Below are positions 7,582 through 17,500 of a stretch of DNA of 64,000 nucleotides, piece after piece. The notes beneath the pieces were generated by a model. It did not search any database. It was not told the DNA's origin and worked only from the letters and a program-made list of their open reading frames with translations. Source of the DNA: M3007 sp033764075 (lineage in GTDB: Bacteria; Bacteroidota; Bacteroidia; Chitinophagales; Saprospiraceae); contig JANRJH010000001.1 of the NCBI GenBank assembly GCA_033764075.1, positions 1 through 64,000 of the forward strand, given 5' to 3'. How positions within the stretch are numbered: the stretch's first letter is position 1; each line of letters begins with the position of its first letter. Made by a program: the position numbers and the translations under genes.

Positions 7582-10500
7582 TCATTTAACCGACCAGGCA
7601 TCCATCAGCGACCGGTACCGCGGATCTTCCCCGAGCACTTGCGCGTTGCCCAGCACGACTACATGCTCACGCGCCCGGGTGAGCGCCACGTTCAGTTTGC
7701 GATCGATCCCTTCGGCAGACAGGCTCACCAGCGCCTCCAGCTGGTGGGGAGCGTTTACACAGCAAGAGATCAGGATCACATCCCGCGCGCCACCCTGATA
7801 GCGTTCGACGGTATCGATGGTAAAAGCGTTGGGGTCCAGCCCTTCCTGTTCCAGCGTTTGGCGTATTTGCGCGATCTGGGCCCGCCAGGGCGTGATGATG
7901 CCCAGGGAGTGTTCCGGAATCCAGGTTCGGCCCGTGACCCGGTACCACGCCTGAAAATACCGCACCAGCCAGGCGATCATTTCTGCTTCGCTGCGGTTGT
8001 TTTTGGCCCCGGGCAAGGCATCGCCGACAGGCGAGGGAATGAATACCGTGCGCCGGGCGGCGAGCCGCTCGGGCGCCGGCAGGTGGAATCCAGGCGGCAA
8101 GGGCGGCAGGCCAACGGGCCAGGGCCCCGACGGTGCGGGAGCGTGCTGAACGTGTCCGGGGTCGTCGCCCATGGTTTTGAGGGTGCCACCGTAGAAATTC
8201 CGGTTGGGAAATGCCATGATTTCGGCATGCATGCGGCCCTGGCGGTCGAGTTGTCCGATGTGTGCATCCAGCCCAAGTGCCAGGCAGCGCCGGTACAGGC
8301 GCTCAAAATAAGCGTCGCGCAGATCAAGCAGGCCGATGGTGCGCAGATCCGGGTCGGCGACCAGGGTATGCTCCGAATGCTGGGCCACCACGGCGGGCAA
8401 CTGCCGGTGGTCGCCGATGAGCACGGCCGTGCGAAAACGCGTCAGCAGCCCGGTAAGTTGCGGCTCCAGCAATTGCGACGCCTCGTCGATCAGCAGGCGC
8501 TGGAAAGGGTGGAGCGTGAGCAATGCGCTGTTTTGCGAAAAAGAGGCCACGGTGCTTAGCACCACCCGGCGGCTGCGCAGGGTGTCGAGCAGTTCGTTGC
8601 GCGTGTTTACCTCGGATACCCGCCGGCTCAGCAGCCGGTCGCGGTAGGCCTCCGCTGTGCTGAACCGGGAGCCGATGCGCCAATACTGGTCGCGCATGTG
8701 GGGGCCCATGCGTTCGAGGGCTTCGCACATCTCGTCAACGGCCCGGTTGGTGTAGGCCATGAGCAGGATGTTGTCCGTGGTGTGGTCGAGCACCCATTGC
8801 ACGTAAGCGCGCAGCATCACGCTGGTTTTTCCTGTGCCGGGTGGTCCCCAGAGCAGGAAGTATCCGGTTTGGGCGATCATTTTCCGCCACAAAAGGGCTT
8901 GTTCAGCCGTCAGAAAGTCGGGTGCGGGCGGATGTGTTTCCGGGGCGGCGGCGGCTACCCAATGCACAGGATCCAGCACCCGTGCGCGCGTCGCTCCCGG
9001 CGCCTCCATCCATTCGAACAGGTTTCTGTACAGGTTCACGTAGCCGGAGTCCAGCAGGTCGGGTTCAATCGCCCAGGGGCCGCTGTGCCGAAAAGGCCGG
9101 TCGTTGGATTGGCGGTACCGGAGCGCCACCTGCACATGCTCCGGCGTGAGGGCGGTGATGGTGCATTTGATCACCTGGTGGGCCAAAACCGTGTCGCCGG
9201 GTCGTTCAACCGGATAGAGCACGGCGATGTCGCCGACGCGGAAATTGGCCAGCGGATTGGTGTCGCTCGTTTTTTCGAACAGCAGCGTCGGGTCGGGCTC
9301 ATGGGCACGGTTATCGGCCAGCCGCAAGCCGGCCAGGATGCTGAACGCCTGCTCTTTTTCCGCCAGGGGCATGCGCCACAGGGCCGCGTGTCCGAGCGTC
9401 TGTTCACTCCCCTCCACGCCACACTTGGCCAGCCAGTGCTCCCGGGCAATAAAGCCGGTAAACGCCAGTACGTATTTGCGTTCCAGGGGGTTCAGGTTTC
9501 GATATGCGTTTTCGAAACGCGCCATATCCCGCATCAGGAACCCTTTTCCTTCGAAGGGTGAGCTGCGCAGCCGGTCGAACACCGGGGCGTGTTCGTCGCC
9601 CGGACGGATGGCGGTCAGCAGCCGCTCAATGGCCACCAACTGGTTGCGCACCTGAATGGCCTCCCACTGTTCGGCCTCCACGGTGGGTGCAAAGCGCAGG
9701 AGCTGCTCGTCGGCGCCGGAGTACAGAATGTATTTGGCGGGGCTCAACGCATGCCCGTAGACCGAGCGGGTGAGCAGGTCGTACAACAGCGTCTGGGTGA
9801 AGTGGCCCCTGGCGATGCCGTAGCTGTTGGGGCGGAAGGGCTGACCGCTTTTCAATTCCACAATGGCCGCCCGGTCGTTTTCCCTGAAAAACAGATCAAG
9901 GCGCCCCTGCAAGCCATACCGTGCACTGAAAAACGACGGTTCCAGCACGGCCGACGAGGCTTCAATGCCCTGCAACGCAAACCCGCCGCCGGCCATTTGC
10001 CGCAGGCTGTGGTAGTGCTTGCGCGCCTTGATCGCCAGGGAGCGCACCTCGGCGTCGGGCATGGGCGCATACACCAGCGGGTAAAGGGCAAAGGTCTCGC
10101 GAAACAGTTCGCTGAACTCGGCTTCCGGTTCGTGCAGCAGTCGGTCGAGAAAGTGGTTGGCGATGTTCCCCAGCAGGATGGCCGGCGTGACCTCGTAGGG
10201 TAAAAATTTTTTCACCAGATGATACAGCGGCTCCGCGCCGTACTCCTTGAAACACTCAGCGATGGCGGAGATGTCCACCAGATAGTCGGGTTCAATTACC
10301 AGTCCGCGCGGTTTGAGGTTGCCGGCGCCGTCGATCTCCACCGCCAGCAAACGCAAAGTGACCGGAAAACCGAACACTTTCCGGATCGCGAGAATACTTG
10401 GATTGAAATTTTCATTGCGGTCGGGCAGTCCGTACAACATTCGCAAGGGTTCGTCCGACGACTGTTCAGCGAATACGATCAGGCAATTTAGTTCGGGCCG

Positions 10501-10938
10501 GTCTTCCACCGCCACCACGCGCATCGCATCCACCCGGGTATCGCCCGGCAGGGTTCCTGCAGGGGAAACGGGTGCTGGTACGTTCAACGACCCGGGCGCC
10601 GGTAACCCGCTAAGCGACTGGACCAGGCCCACCAACGCCTGCACGCCGGCAGCCACGTCGGACGCGTCTGCCGGATGCCCCTGCCGTGTCCGCTGCACGG
10701 TGCGGCGGAAATACTGGAGGTTGCGCAAAACAACAGGCGAAAGCTGGTGGATGTGCCCCACATAACTGATCCGGGTAAACAAGGTGCTGAAGGCGATCTG
10801 CTCCCGCTTGGTCAGCTCCCCAAACAGTTTTTCCAGCAGCGTGCCCAGTGCAAGCGTTTTGTCACGGTCGGACCAGGACGTGTGCCCGGCCGTTTTTTCC
10901 AGTTCCCGATAAAGCAAGCGCGCCCAGGTAGCATCCAT
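7582..10938 (-). CDS. Dna2-like nuclease-helicase (PD-(D/E)XK domain plus SF1B helicase)
   Basis: An 1,118-residue protein with two enzymatic parts. The N-terminal half has a PD-(D/E)XK nuclease core: GLQGRLDLFF followed by AAIVELKSGQ (near 360) and QTLLYDLL. The C-terminal half is a superfamily 1 helicase: Walker A GPPGTGKTS (near 700), AYTNRAVDEMCEAL, Walker B LLIDEAS (near 813), GDHRQLPAV and NVALTRAREHVVVLGN (near 1081). The order resembles eukaryotic Dna2. I see no four-cysteine iron-sulphur cluster pattern around the nuclease. It follows the GT2 gene by 28 bases. A role in DNA repair or defence is inferred only. Confidence 0.85.
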   Translation of the reverse strand: MDATWARLLYRELEKTAGHTSWSDRDKTLALGTLLEKLFGELTKREQIAFSTLFTRISYVGHIHQLSPVVLRNLQYFRRTVQRTRQGHPADASDVAAGVQALVGLVQSLSGLPAPGSLNVPAPVSPAGTLPGDTRVDAMRVVAVEDRPELNCLIVFAEQSSDEPLRMLYGLPDRNENFNPSILAIRKVFGFPVTLRLLAVEIDGAGNLKPRGLVIEPDYLVDISAIAECFKEYGAEPLYHLVKKFLPYEVTPAILLGNIANHFLDRLLHEPEAEFSELFRETFALYPLVYAPMPDAEVRSLAIKARKHYHSLRQMAGGGFALQGIEASSAVLEPSFFSARYGLQGRLDLFFRENDRAAIVELKSGQPFRPNSYGIARGHFTQTLLYDLLTRSVYGHALSPAKYILYSGADEQLLRFAPTVEAEQWEAIQVRNQLVAIERLLTAIRPGDEHAPVFDRLRSSPFEGKGFLMRDMARFENAYRNLNPLERKYVLAFTGFIAREHWLAKCGVEGSEQTLGHAALWRMPLAEKEQAFSILAGLRLADNRAHEPDPTLLFEKTSDTNPLANFRVGDIAVLYPVERPGDTVLAHQVIKCTITALTPEHVQVALRYRQSNDRPFRHSGPWAIEPDLLDSGYVNLYRNLFEWMEAPGATRARVLDPVHWVAAAAPETHPPAPDFLTAEQALLWRKMIAQTGYFLLWGPPGTGKTSVMLRAYVQWVLDHTTDNILLMAYTNRAVDEMCEALERMGPHMRDQYWRIGSRFSTAEAYRDRLLSRRVSEVNTRNELLDTLRSRRVVLSTVASFSQNSALLTLHPFQRLLIDEASQLLEPQLTGLLTRFRTAVLIGDHRQLPAVVAQHSEHTLVADPDLRTIGLLDLRDAYFERLYRRCLALGLDAHIGQLDRQGRMHAEIMAFPNRNFYGGTLKTMGDDPGHVQHAPAPSGPWPVGLPPLPPGFHLPAPERLAARRTVFIPSPVGDALPGAKNNRSEAEMIAWLVRYFQAWYRVTGRTWIPEHSLGIITPWRAQIAQIRQTLEQEGLDPNAFTIDTVERYQGGARDVILISCCVNAPHQLEALVSLSAEGIDRKLNVALTRAREHVVVLGNAQVLGEDPRYRSLMDAWSVK

Positions 10939-10966
10939 GACCAGCGTGTTTTGCCTGTAAAGGGCA

Positions 10967-11686
10967 TTAGCGCGCCCACAGGTTGTACTTCAGGATGCAA
11001 TATATGGCGCGAAAGCCGTCTTTCCAACCGATTTTTTTGCCCTCCTCGTAACTGCGTCCGTAGTAGGAGATGCCTACCTCATAAATACGGACATCCGGAA
11101 TACGACTTATTTTAGCCGTGACCTCGGGCTCGAAGCCGAAGCGTTTTTCTTTCAGGTGCAGACTTTTGATCACATCGGCGCGAAATACCTTGTAGCACGT
11201 TTCCATATCCGTGAGGTTCAGGTTGGTAAACGCGTTGGACAGGGTTGTGAGGAACTTGTTGCCGATGCTGTGCCAGAAAAACAGGATGCGGTGGGGGCGC
11301 CCGCCCATAAAGCGCGAACCGTACACCACGTCGGCAAAACCCTCCAGGATGGGTTTCAGCAGAATATTGTATTCGGCCGGGTCGTACTCCAGGTCGGCGT
11401 CCTGGATCACGATGTAATTCCCGGAAGCGTGCCGGATGCCGGTATGCAAGGCGGCCCCTTTTCCCTGGTTGACCTCGTGTTTGAGGTAACGGATGCCCAG
11501 CTCCGGATTGTGCTGCATGTACCGCAGGATGGCGCCCTCCGTATCGTCTTTTGAGCAATCGTTCGTGATGATCACCTCCTTGACCATGCCGTTGGGCAAG
11601 GTCACTGCCTTGATCTTGTCCAATATCAGGTGGATCGTCCGCTCTTCGTTGTAAGCGGGAACGACAATGGACAGTTTTTCATGCAT
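10967..11686 (-). CDS. Family 2 glycosyltransferase, dolichol-phosphate-mannose-synthase-like
   Basis: A 239-residue GT-A fold enzyme. The N-terminus LSIVVPAYNEERTI (6-18), the NQGKGAALHTGI segment and the metal/nucleotide-binding DADLEYD (96-102) match the DPM1-like branch of GT2, as do RFMGGRPHRILFFWHSIGN and the ETCYKVFRADV region. No transmembrane helices follow, so it is probably a cytoplasmic-face enzyme that moves a sugar from a nucleotide sugar to a polyprenyl phosphate. It is the first gene of a two-gene minus-strand unit with the helicase. Confidence 0.9.
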   Translation of the reverse strand: MHEKLSIVVPAYNEERTIHLILDKIKAVTLPNGMVKEVIITNDCSKDDTEGAILRYMQHNPELGIRYLKHEVNQGKGAALHTGIRHASGNYIVIQDADLEYDPAEYNILLKPILEGFADVVYGSRFMGGRPHRILFFWHSIGNKFLTTLSNAFTNLNLTDMETCYKVFRADVIKSLHLKEKRFGFEPEVTAKISRIPDVRIYEVGISYYGRSYEEGKKIGWKDGFRAIYCILKYNLWAR

Positions 11687-11749
11687 ACAGTGGTGTTTTT
11701 AAACGACGAAAACCCGGTTCAGACGATTATTTCTGTACAAAAATGTGCG

Positions 11750-11757
11750 CAAAAGTA
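11750..11757 (-). promoter_or_regulatory. Putative -7 promoter box TACTTTTG for the glycosyltransferase unit
   Basis: The minus strand reads TACTTTTG, an exact TAnnTTTG match, about 63 bases upstream of the GT2 start codon. The rest of the 231-bp gap (11687-11917) is AT-rich, with a weaker box TTAATTTG just before the small ORF at 11918. Confidence 0.5.
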
Positions 11758-11917
11758 CTTTTCTGGCCCGATTTTTTCATCATGTCGCTCAAACAGCGCA
11801 AAAACGCTATTTTTTAACAAAAGAATATTCGGTTTAGGAAACTGTTTTTCCCTGAAATTCGTTTCTTTTGTTGAATCAACTGAACGAACAGCCAATAATA
11901 TTTAATTTGTAATCGCC

Positions 11918-12088
11918 ATGCGTACATATTTTTCTATTCTTTCCCGTTTGTGGCACAAATCGCCTCGTCTGGCGGTCGCCTTCCTGTATCGTAAGATCAC
12001 CCGCAAAGCCAAACACCTGCTGCCCAAAGACGATTGGAATGGCAACTGGCTGGGGGAGGAAATGCGCCCGTTCAACAGCATGCGCTAA
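11918..12088 (+). CDS. Small basic protein of 56 residues, unknown
   Basis: An ATG-to-TAA frame of 57 codons in an otherwise empty 490-bp gap. The product (starting MRTYFSILSRLWHKSPRL and ending EEMRPFNSMR) is basic in its first 35 residues and then tryptophan-containing (DDWNGNWLGEE). Codon choice (CTG, CGC, ACC, GCC) resembles the neighbouring genes, which argues for a real gene. A weak TTAATTTG box lies just upstream. No family is recognised. It is 88 bases upstream of the efflux adaptor on the same strand. Confidence 0.5.
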   Translation: MRTYFSILSRLWHKSPRLAVAFLYRKITRKAKHLLPKDDWNGNWLGEEMRPFNSMR

Positions 12089-12176
12089 GGATTCATGCAG
12101 GTCGGTGCGTGTCTATTTCAGGCCTGTTGATGAACTTTGGCCGATGTAGCCTGTTCCTTTTTGGAATTCACCGTGC

Positions 12177-13238
12177 ATGCCCATGATCTACCGATCCTTC
12201 TTCCTGATCTCCTTTTTTCTGTTTCTTTTCCAGGCCTGCCGGGAAAAGTCCGCTTCGCCGGCGTCAGCATCCGGTTCGCCGGGCCGGGCATCCTACAACA
12301 CCACCTCCGTGGAGGGGTATGTGGTTAAGCCGCTTCCCCTGAGTGAAAAAGTGACGGTGAGTGGTACCCTTGTGCCCGCTGAAGAAACGGAACTGCACTC
12401 GGAGGCCACCGGCCGGGTCGTGCGCATCAACCTGCCGGAAGGCAAAATGGTGCGCCAGGGCGAACTGCTGCTCAAAATATTCGACGAAGACCTCAAGGCG
12501 CGCCTCTCCCAACTGGAGACCCGACTGAAACAGGCCGAGATCACCGAGCAACGTCTGGGCGACCTGCTCAAGGTCAAAGGCATCAGTCAGCAGGAATACG
12601 ATCTCGCCGCCCTGGAAGTGAAGAACCTGCGCACCGAAATGGATCTGGTGCGCATCGACATCAACAAGACCGAGTTGCGTGCACCTTACGACGGTCTCAT
12701 CGGCCTGCGCCGCATCAGTCCGGGCGCCTATGTGACGCCGGCTTCGCCCATCGCCACCATACGGGCAGCCACCGCCCTCAAGCTCGACTTTGCCGTACCG
12801 GAAAAATACAGCGCCGGCATCCGCGCGGGCCAAACAGTCGAATTTCACATCCAGGGCAGCACCCAAACCTACCGCGCGGCCGTGCAAGCTTCCGAACAGC
12901 GCATCAACGAAGATACCCGCAACCTGCTCGTCCGCGCACTCGTGCAAGGCGCACCAAAAGAACTACTGCCGGGCATATTTGCCGAGGTCGACCTGGTGCT
13001 TGACCAGAAGAATAACGCCCTCCTGGTGCCCAGCCAGGCCATCATCCCCCAGGCTCGCGATAAAAAAGTGATCGTCAGCAAAAACGGAAAAGCTGCGTTC
13101 GTGACCGTGAAAACCGGTGTCCGGCAGTCTGATCTCGTCGAGATCACCGAAGGACTGCAAGCGGGGGATACCATCGCCATCACCGGTATTTTGTTTCTGC
13201 GGCCCGAAGCGACGATGACCTTTTCTGGCTATCGGTAG
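12177..13238 (+). CDS. RND-type efflux periplasmic adaptor (membrane fusion protein), lipoprotein
   Basis: A 353-residue adaptor subunit with a lipoprotein signal (FLFLFQAC, C21). The biotinyl-lipoyl halves are visible as VSGTLVPAEETELHSEATGR and TELRAPYDGLIGLRRISPGA, separated by a coiled-coil hairpin (about 105-160), followed by a beta-barrel (LDFAVPEKYSAGIRAGQTV) and the membrane-proximal domain (NALLVPSQAIIP). Adaptors of this type normally sit beside an RND pump gene, but none is nearby. The final codons GGC TAT CGG TAG lie inside the heptad repeat, so the C-terminus SGYR appears to be set by the repeat. Start may be at 12177 or the ATG at 12183. Confidence 0.9.
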   Translation: MPMIYRSFFLISFFLFLFQACREKSASPASASGSPGRASYNTTSVEGYVVKPLPLSEKVTVSGTLVPAEETELHSEATGRVVRINLPEGKMVRQGELLLKIFDEDLKARLSQLETRLKQAEITEQRLGDLLKVKGISQQEYDLAALEVKNLRTEMDLVRIDINKTELRAPYDGLIGLRRISPGAYVTPASPIATIRAATALKLDFAVPEKYSAGIRAGQTVEFHIQGSTQTYRAAVQASEQRINEDTRNLLVRALVQGAPKELLPGIFAEVDLVLDQKNNALLVPSQAIIPQARDKKVIVSKNGKAAFVTVKTGVRQSDLVEITEGLQAGDTIAITGILFLRPEATMTFSGYR

Positions 13239-13372
13239 TCGGCTATCGGCTTTCGGTAGTCGGCTTTCGGTTGTCGGTTGTTGGGAAAGTAATTTTTGGC
13301 AAATTGGGCAAACAGGTTGTATTTTCGCAACCGACAACCGAAAGCCGACTACCGAAAGCCGAAAGCCGACAT
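13232..13372. repeat. Heptad-repeat array TCGGnnn / CCGAnnn forming a large inverted repeat
   Basis: Seven units of exactly seven bases (TCGGTAG, TCGGCTA, TCGGCTT, TCGGTAG, TCGGCTT, TCGGTTG, TCGGTTG) run from 13232 to 13280. Six complementary units (CCGACAA, CCGAAAG, CCGACTA, CCGAAAG, CCGAAAG, CCGACAT) run from 13331 to 13372. The 50 bases between are unique. The left arm contains the adaptor stop codon; the right arm ends 6 bases before the next gene's start codon. Confidence 0.9.
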
Positions 13373-13378
13373 CCACAC

Positions 13379-14494
13379 ATGAAAATCATGCTTTACGCCA
13401 TCCCGGTGTTTTTTCTGCTCATCGGGATCGAATTACTGATCGAAAGGCTGAAACGCACGCACCTGTACCGGTTCAACGACGCAGTGACCAACATCAACTG
13501 CGGCGTGCAACAACAGGTGGTTGGTGTGCTGTTTAAAACCATTCTGTTTGCGGGGTACGTATGGACGTACGAGTACCGGCTATTTACCATACCGGAAACC
13601 TGGTGGTCTTTCGTGTTGGTGTTTATCGGGGCGGATTTCTTCTATTACTGGTTTCACCGCTCAACGCATGAAATCAGCTTTTTGTGGGGTACGCACATTG
13701 TGCACCACCAAAGTGAGGAGTACAACCTGAGCGTAGCGCTGCGGCAGTCGGCCATTCAGGCGTTTGCGTCCAATTTTTTTTACCTGCCCCTGGCATTTTT
13801 GGGCTTTAGTCCGGCGTCCTTTTTGGTGATGCAGACCTTCCAGACCCTGTACCAGTTCTGGATACACACACGGCTGGTGGGCAAACTGCACCCGGCATTC
13901 GAATACGTGTTTAATACGCCTTCGCACCACCGCGTCCACCACGGGGTAAACCCGCTCTACATCGACAAAAACCACGGCGGCACACTGATCATTTTCGACC
14001 GCTGGTTCGGCACTTTCCAGGAGGAACTGGAAGAACCGGTATACGGGGTGACGGTGCCGCTCAACAGCTTCAACCCGGTTTGGGCACAAATTGACTATTA
14101 CGTTTGGCTCGGGCGGCAGTTGCGCCTGGCGCCTACCTGGCGCGACCGCCTGAATATGCTGTTCAAAAAACCCGGTTGGCTACCCGAAAGCCTGGGGGGT
14201 ACCATCGAGGCCAAGCCGGTGAAACCTGAAAAGTTTCACAAGTACGACGTGCGGGTGTCGCCCTTCGTCAACTACTATGTGCTCGTGCAATTCGTGTTGC
14301 TCATCGGCGCCACCTTTCTTTTCCTGAGCGCGGCAGCAGAAAACCCCGGACTGAACACCCAAAACCTGGCCCTCACCGGCTGGATCATCTGGACCACCGG
14401 GAGCCTGGGTGGACTCCTGGAGAACCGGTGGTGGGGCTGGTGGTCGGAGCTGGGCAGGTGGGTGGCCGTGGCGGTGTGGGTGATGGTGGCTTGA
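13379..14494 (+). CDS. Sterol desaturase / fatty acid hydroxylase family membrane protein
   Basis: A 371-residue membrane protein with the di-iron histidine boxes of the family: H93/H97 in HRSTH, H106/H109/H110 in HIVHH, and H183/H184/H187/H188 in HHRVHH. It has about four helices around the boxes and three more at the C-terminus (NYYVLVQFVLLIGATFLF onward). It probably hydroxylates or desaturates a lipid in the inner membrane; the substrate is unknown. The frame is open from 13271, but the extra 36 codons are heptad repeat, so the ATG at 13379 is used. It converges on the adhesin with a 16-base gap. Confidence 0.9.
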   Translation: MKIMLYAIPVFFLLIGIELLIERLKRTHLYRFNDAVTNINCGVQQQVVGVLFKTILFAGYVWTYEYRLFTIPETWWSFVLVFIGADFFYYWFHRSTHEISFLWGTHIVHHQSEEYNLSVALRQSAIQAFASNFFYLPLAFLGFSPASFLVMQTFQTLYQFWIHTRLVGKLHPAFEYVFNTPSHHRVHHGVNPLYIDKNHGGTLIIFDRWFGTFQEELEEPVYGVTVPLNSFNPVWAQIDYYVWLGRQLRLAPTWRDRLNMLFKKPGWLPESLGGTIEAKPVKPEKFHKYDVRVSPFVNYYVLVQFVLLIGATFLFLSAAAENPGLNTQNLALTGWIIWTTGSLGGLLENRWWGWWSELGRWVAVAVWVMVA

Positions 14495-14510
14495 GTTATC
14501 CTTGTGTTGT

Positions 14511-17500
14511 TTACCGGACAATCGACACGTCCCCTTTGAACACTTCCGTTTCCCCGTCGATGAACTCGATCTCCGCGTAATACACAAACACGCCGGGTCC
14601 TGCCGGCACTCCGTTCTCGCGTCCATCCCAACCCATGCTTTCATCATTGGGTGCGAACGACAGGGCTTCAAAAACCAATGCTCCCCACCGGTTGTACACC
14701 CGAAACGCTTTAACCTGGCGCACATCCGGTCCTCCGTAAACGGTCAGCACATCGTTGACGCCGTTTTTGTCGGGCAAAAAGACATTGGGTATGTACACAT
14801 GTCTATTTCGACTTACACGGATAAAACGTTCATCTGTCGCTGCGCAATTGTTGTCGTCGCGCACCCATAGGTTGTACAGGAAGGATTGCAAGGGATACAC
14901 CAACGTATCTGCTTGCACCACAAATGGTCTGGTAGAAAAGTCCACCACCCGCTGCGGCTCATTGACAGCGCTAAGCACGGGCAGTGTTATGCCGTAGCCC
15001 AGTTCGATCAGGGTATCGGGGCCCAGGGATACCAACAGTGGATTGGGTTCCTGCAGTACGGCTGTCGCTTCCAGTTCGCATCCTGCGGCATCCAACAAAC
15101 GCACCGTATGGGCGCCCGGCGCGAGGTTGGTGAAACTTGCCGACGGACCAAACGCACTGCCATCCAGGGAAAACAGCAAAGGCGGTGTGCCCCCCGTAAC
15201 GGCATCCACAGCGATTAGGCCGTCTTTATACCCAAAACAAGTAATGTGCTGATATTTAAGCAGGAGCGCCAGTGGAATGTCCGGGTTTTGAAGTACCTGT
15301 ATGGACTTGCTCGCCGAACACCCATTCACAAGATTGGTCACCTGTAGCATGTACGTTCCCGGCTGGTCGGCGCCGGCCTGCAAGTTGTTCACCCCTCCGG
15401 TGAAGTGTCCGCTGGTTGTACTCCATTGAACCGTATATTGTTGGGGTGACTGAACGGAGGCGCTAAGCGTCACCTGGTCGGTATTGCAATCAATCACCTC
15501 CGGGGAAGCAATGGAAAAGACCGGAGCTGTCGTGTCGATCATCACCATGGCGGTGGCCGTGGCGGTGCAGCCGTTGCCCCCGCTCGCCAGTACCGTATAC
15601 GTTCCCGGTAAGGAAACGGTTGGTGCGGGCAGCGTGCTCTGGAAGTTACCCGGTCCGCTCCAGATCAAACCGGCAGCGCCGGAAACGACGACATTTACGA
15701 TCACCGATGGTCGCTCACAGGTAAGTGTTCCGCCATTGGCCGACACCGTGGGTGGAATCGAATCGGACAACACTGTTGCCTGGGCAATAGACGTGCAGCC
15801 ATTAGGCCCGGTAACCGTTAGTGTATAAACGCCAGGCTGCATTACCCCCGGGTTTTGTTCTGCAGTCTGGAAGCTGCCCGGGCCACTCCAACCATACACA
15901 ATACCCGCTGTCGGCGAACTGCCAACCAGTGTGCCGGTTGGCGAATCGCAACGCAGGGTATCACCCGCGGCAATCGCCCCGGGCGGGTCTATGTTTTGCT
16001 CAACCTCGAGAGAGAAGGTTTCGGTACAACCATTGGACGCCGTCGCCACCACGGTATATGAGCCCGGGTGACCGACCCAGGGTGACTCCTCCACCGACTG
16101 AAACCCGGCAGGCCCTACCCATCGATACGCCAGGTTGCCGGAGGCGGTGGCGGTCAGGATTTGTACCTGGGAAACAACGCAGGTAAGCGTGTCGGCGGTT
16201 GCAGAGACGTCGGGCGGTGTAAAATCGGCGGTTACGAAGATCGTTGTTCCGGCAGAGCAGCCATTGCCGTTGTTCACCACCGTAAGGGTATACAGGCCGG
16301 GGGCCGTCACATCAGTCGGATTTTGCACAGACGAACTAAATCCACCCGGGCCTGTCCAATTCCAGGTGGCGTTCGGCGAATCGGCACTTCCGTTCAGGAA
16401 GGTAACCGGGGTGTTGCAATCAAGTGTTCCTCCGGAGGCCATAACATTTTGTGGCGGTGCTGCATCCTGTACAATCACCACCGAAGCAGTATTGATACAG
16501 CCGTTTGGCCCCTGGGCAGTGAACGCGTACGTTCCGGGTGTCGAGACCGTCAGTTCCGTTGTTGTTTCTCCCGTGCTCCACTGCCCGGAGGCATTTGACG
16601 AAATCGTGGCGGTGAGGATCAGCGACGGTAGCAAACAACTCAGGGTCGCTGCCCCGCTGAGGGCCACATCGGGCAGGGAGTCGTTCTCTCCTACAACAAC
16701 GGTTACGCTGGTCTCACACCCGTTTGGCGCCTGGACAGTAAGGGTGTACTGCCCGGCAACAGCCGTTTGTGTATTTTGCTGATTGGACGAAAAATTGCCG
16801 GGTCCGGTCCACCACCAGGTAACACCCGGCGTCTGGCTTTGGCCGGTCAGGAAAGCCTGGCCGGAAAAACAATCCAGGGTATCGCCCGCAGCACTGACGG
16901 TGGGCGGCACGGTGTCCTGCGAAATGTCGATTGACGTCGTACCGGTACACCCGTTCAATCCGGTGGCGGTCAGTACATACGTACCGGGAATCTGCGCGCC
17001 AATGTCGGTAGTGCTGGCCGTTACCCCTTGCGGATCCGTCCATAGCAGGTTCGTTTGGGCACTGCCGGAATTTCCGCTGAGCGAAATAACAGGGTTTGCA
17101 CAGGTGAGGGTACCGCCACCGACGATGTTCACCGGTGGTTCGGCCAGGTCTTCCAGCACCGAAACGGCAGCACTGTTGGTGCAACCGTTTACCGGGTTGG
17201 TGACCATCAAGATGTATTGCCCCGCTGCATTGGTTTGCGCCTGCTGATCGTTGGAAGAGAAGCCGCCAGGACCGGTCCACAACCATTGCAGACCGCCAAC
17301 GGAGGAGCTGCCTTGCAGGATCGCCGCAGTAGCCAGGCAGGTGAGCACACCTGCTGAAGCGCCCAGTGGAGGCGCAGCGGTGTCTTGCACAATCATTTGT
17401 GCAGTGGTCGCGGTACAACCATTGGCGGGGTCGGTCACCATGAGTGTATACAGACCGGGTACTGCCACAAAAATATCCTCAACCGGAGCGTCGAAATTAC

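Noticed and set aside
13232..13372. Possible CRISPR array
   Set aside because: Units are 7 bases long with no spacers of regular length, and no cas genes are present.
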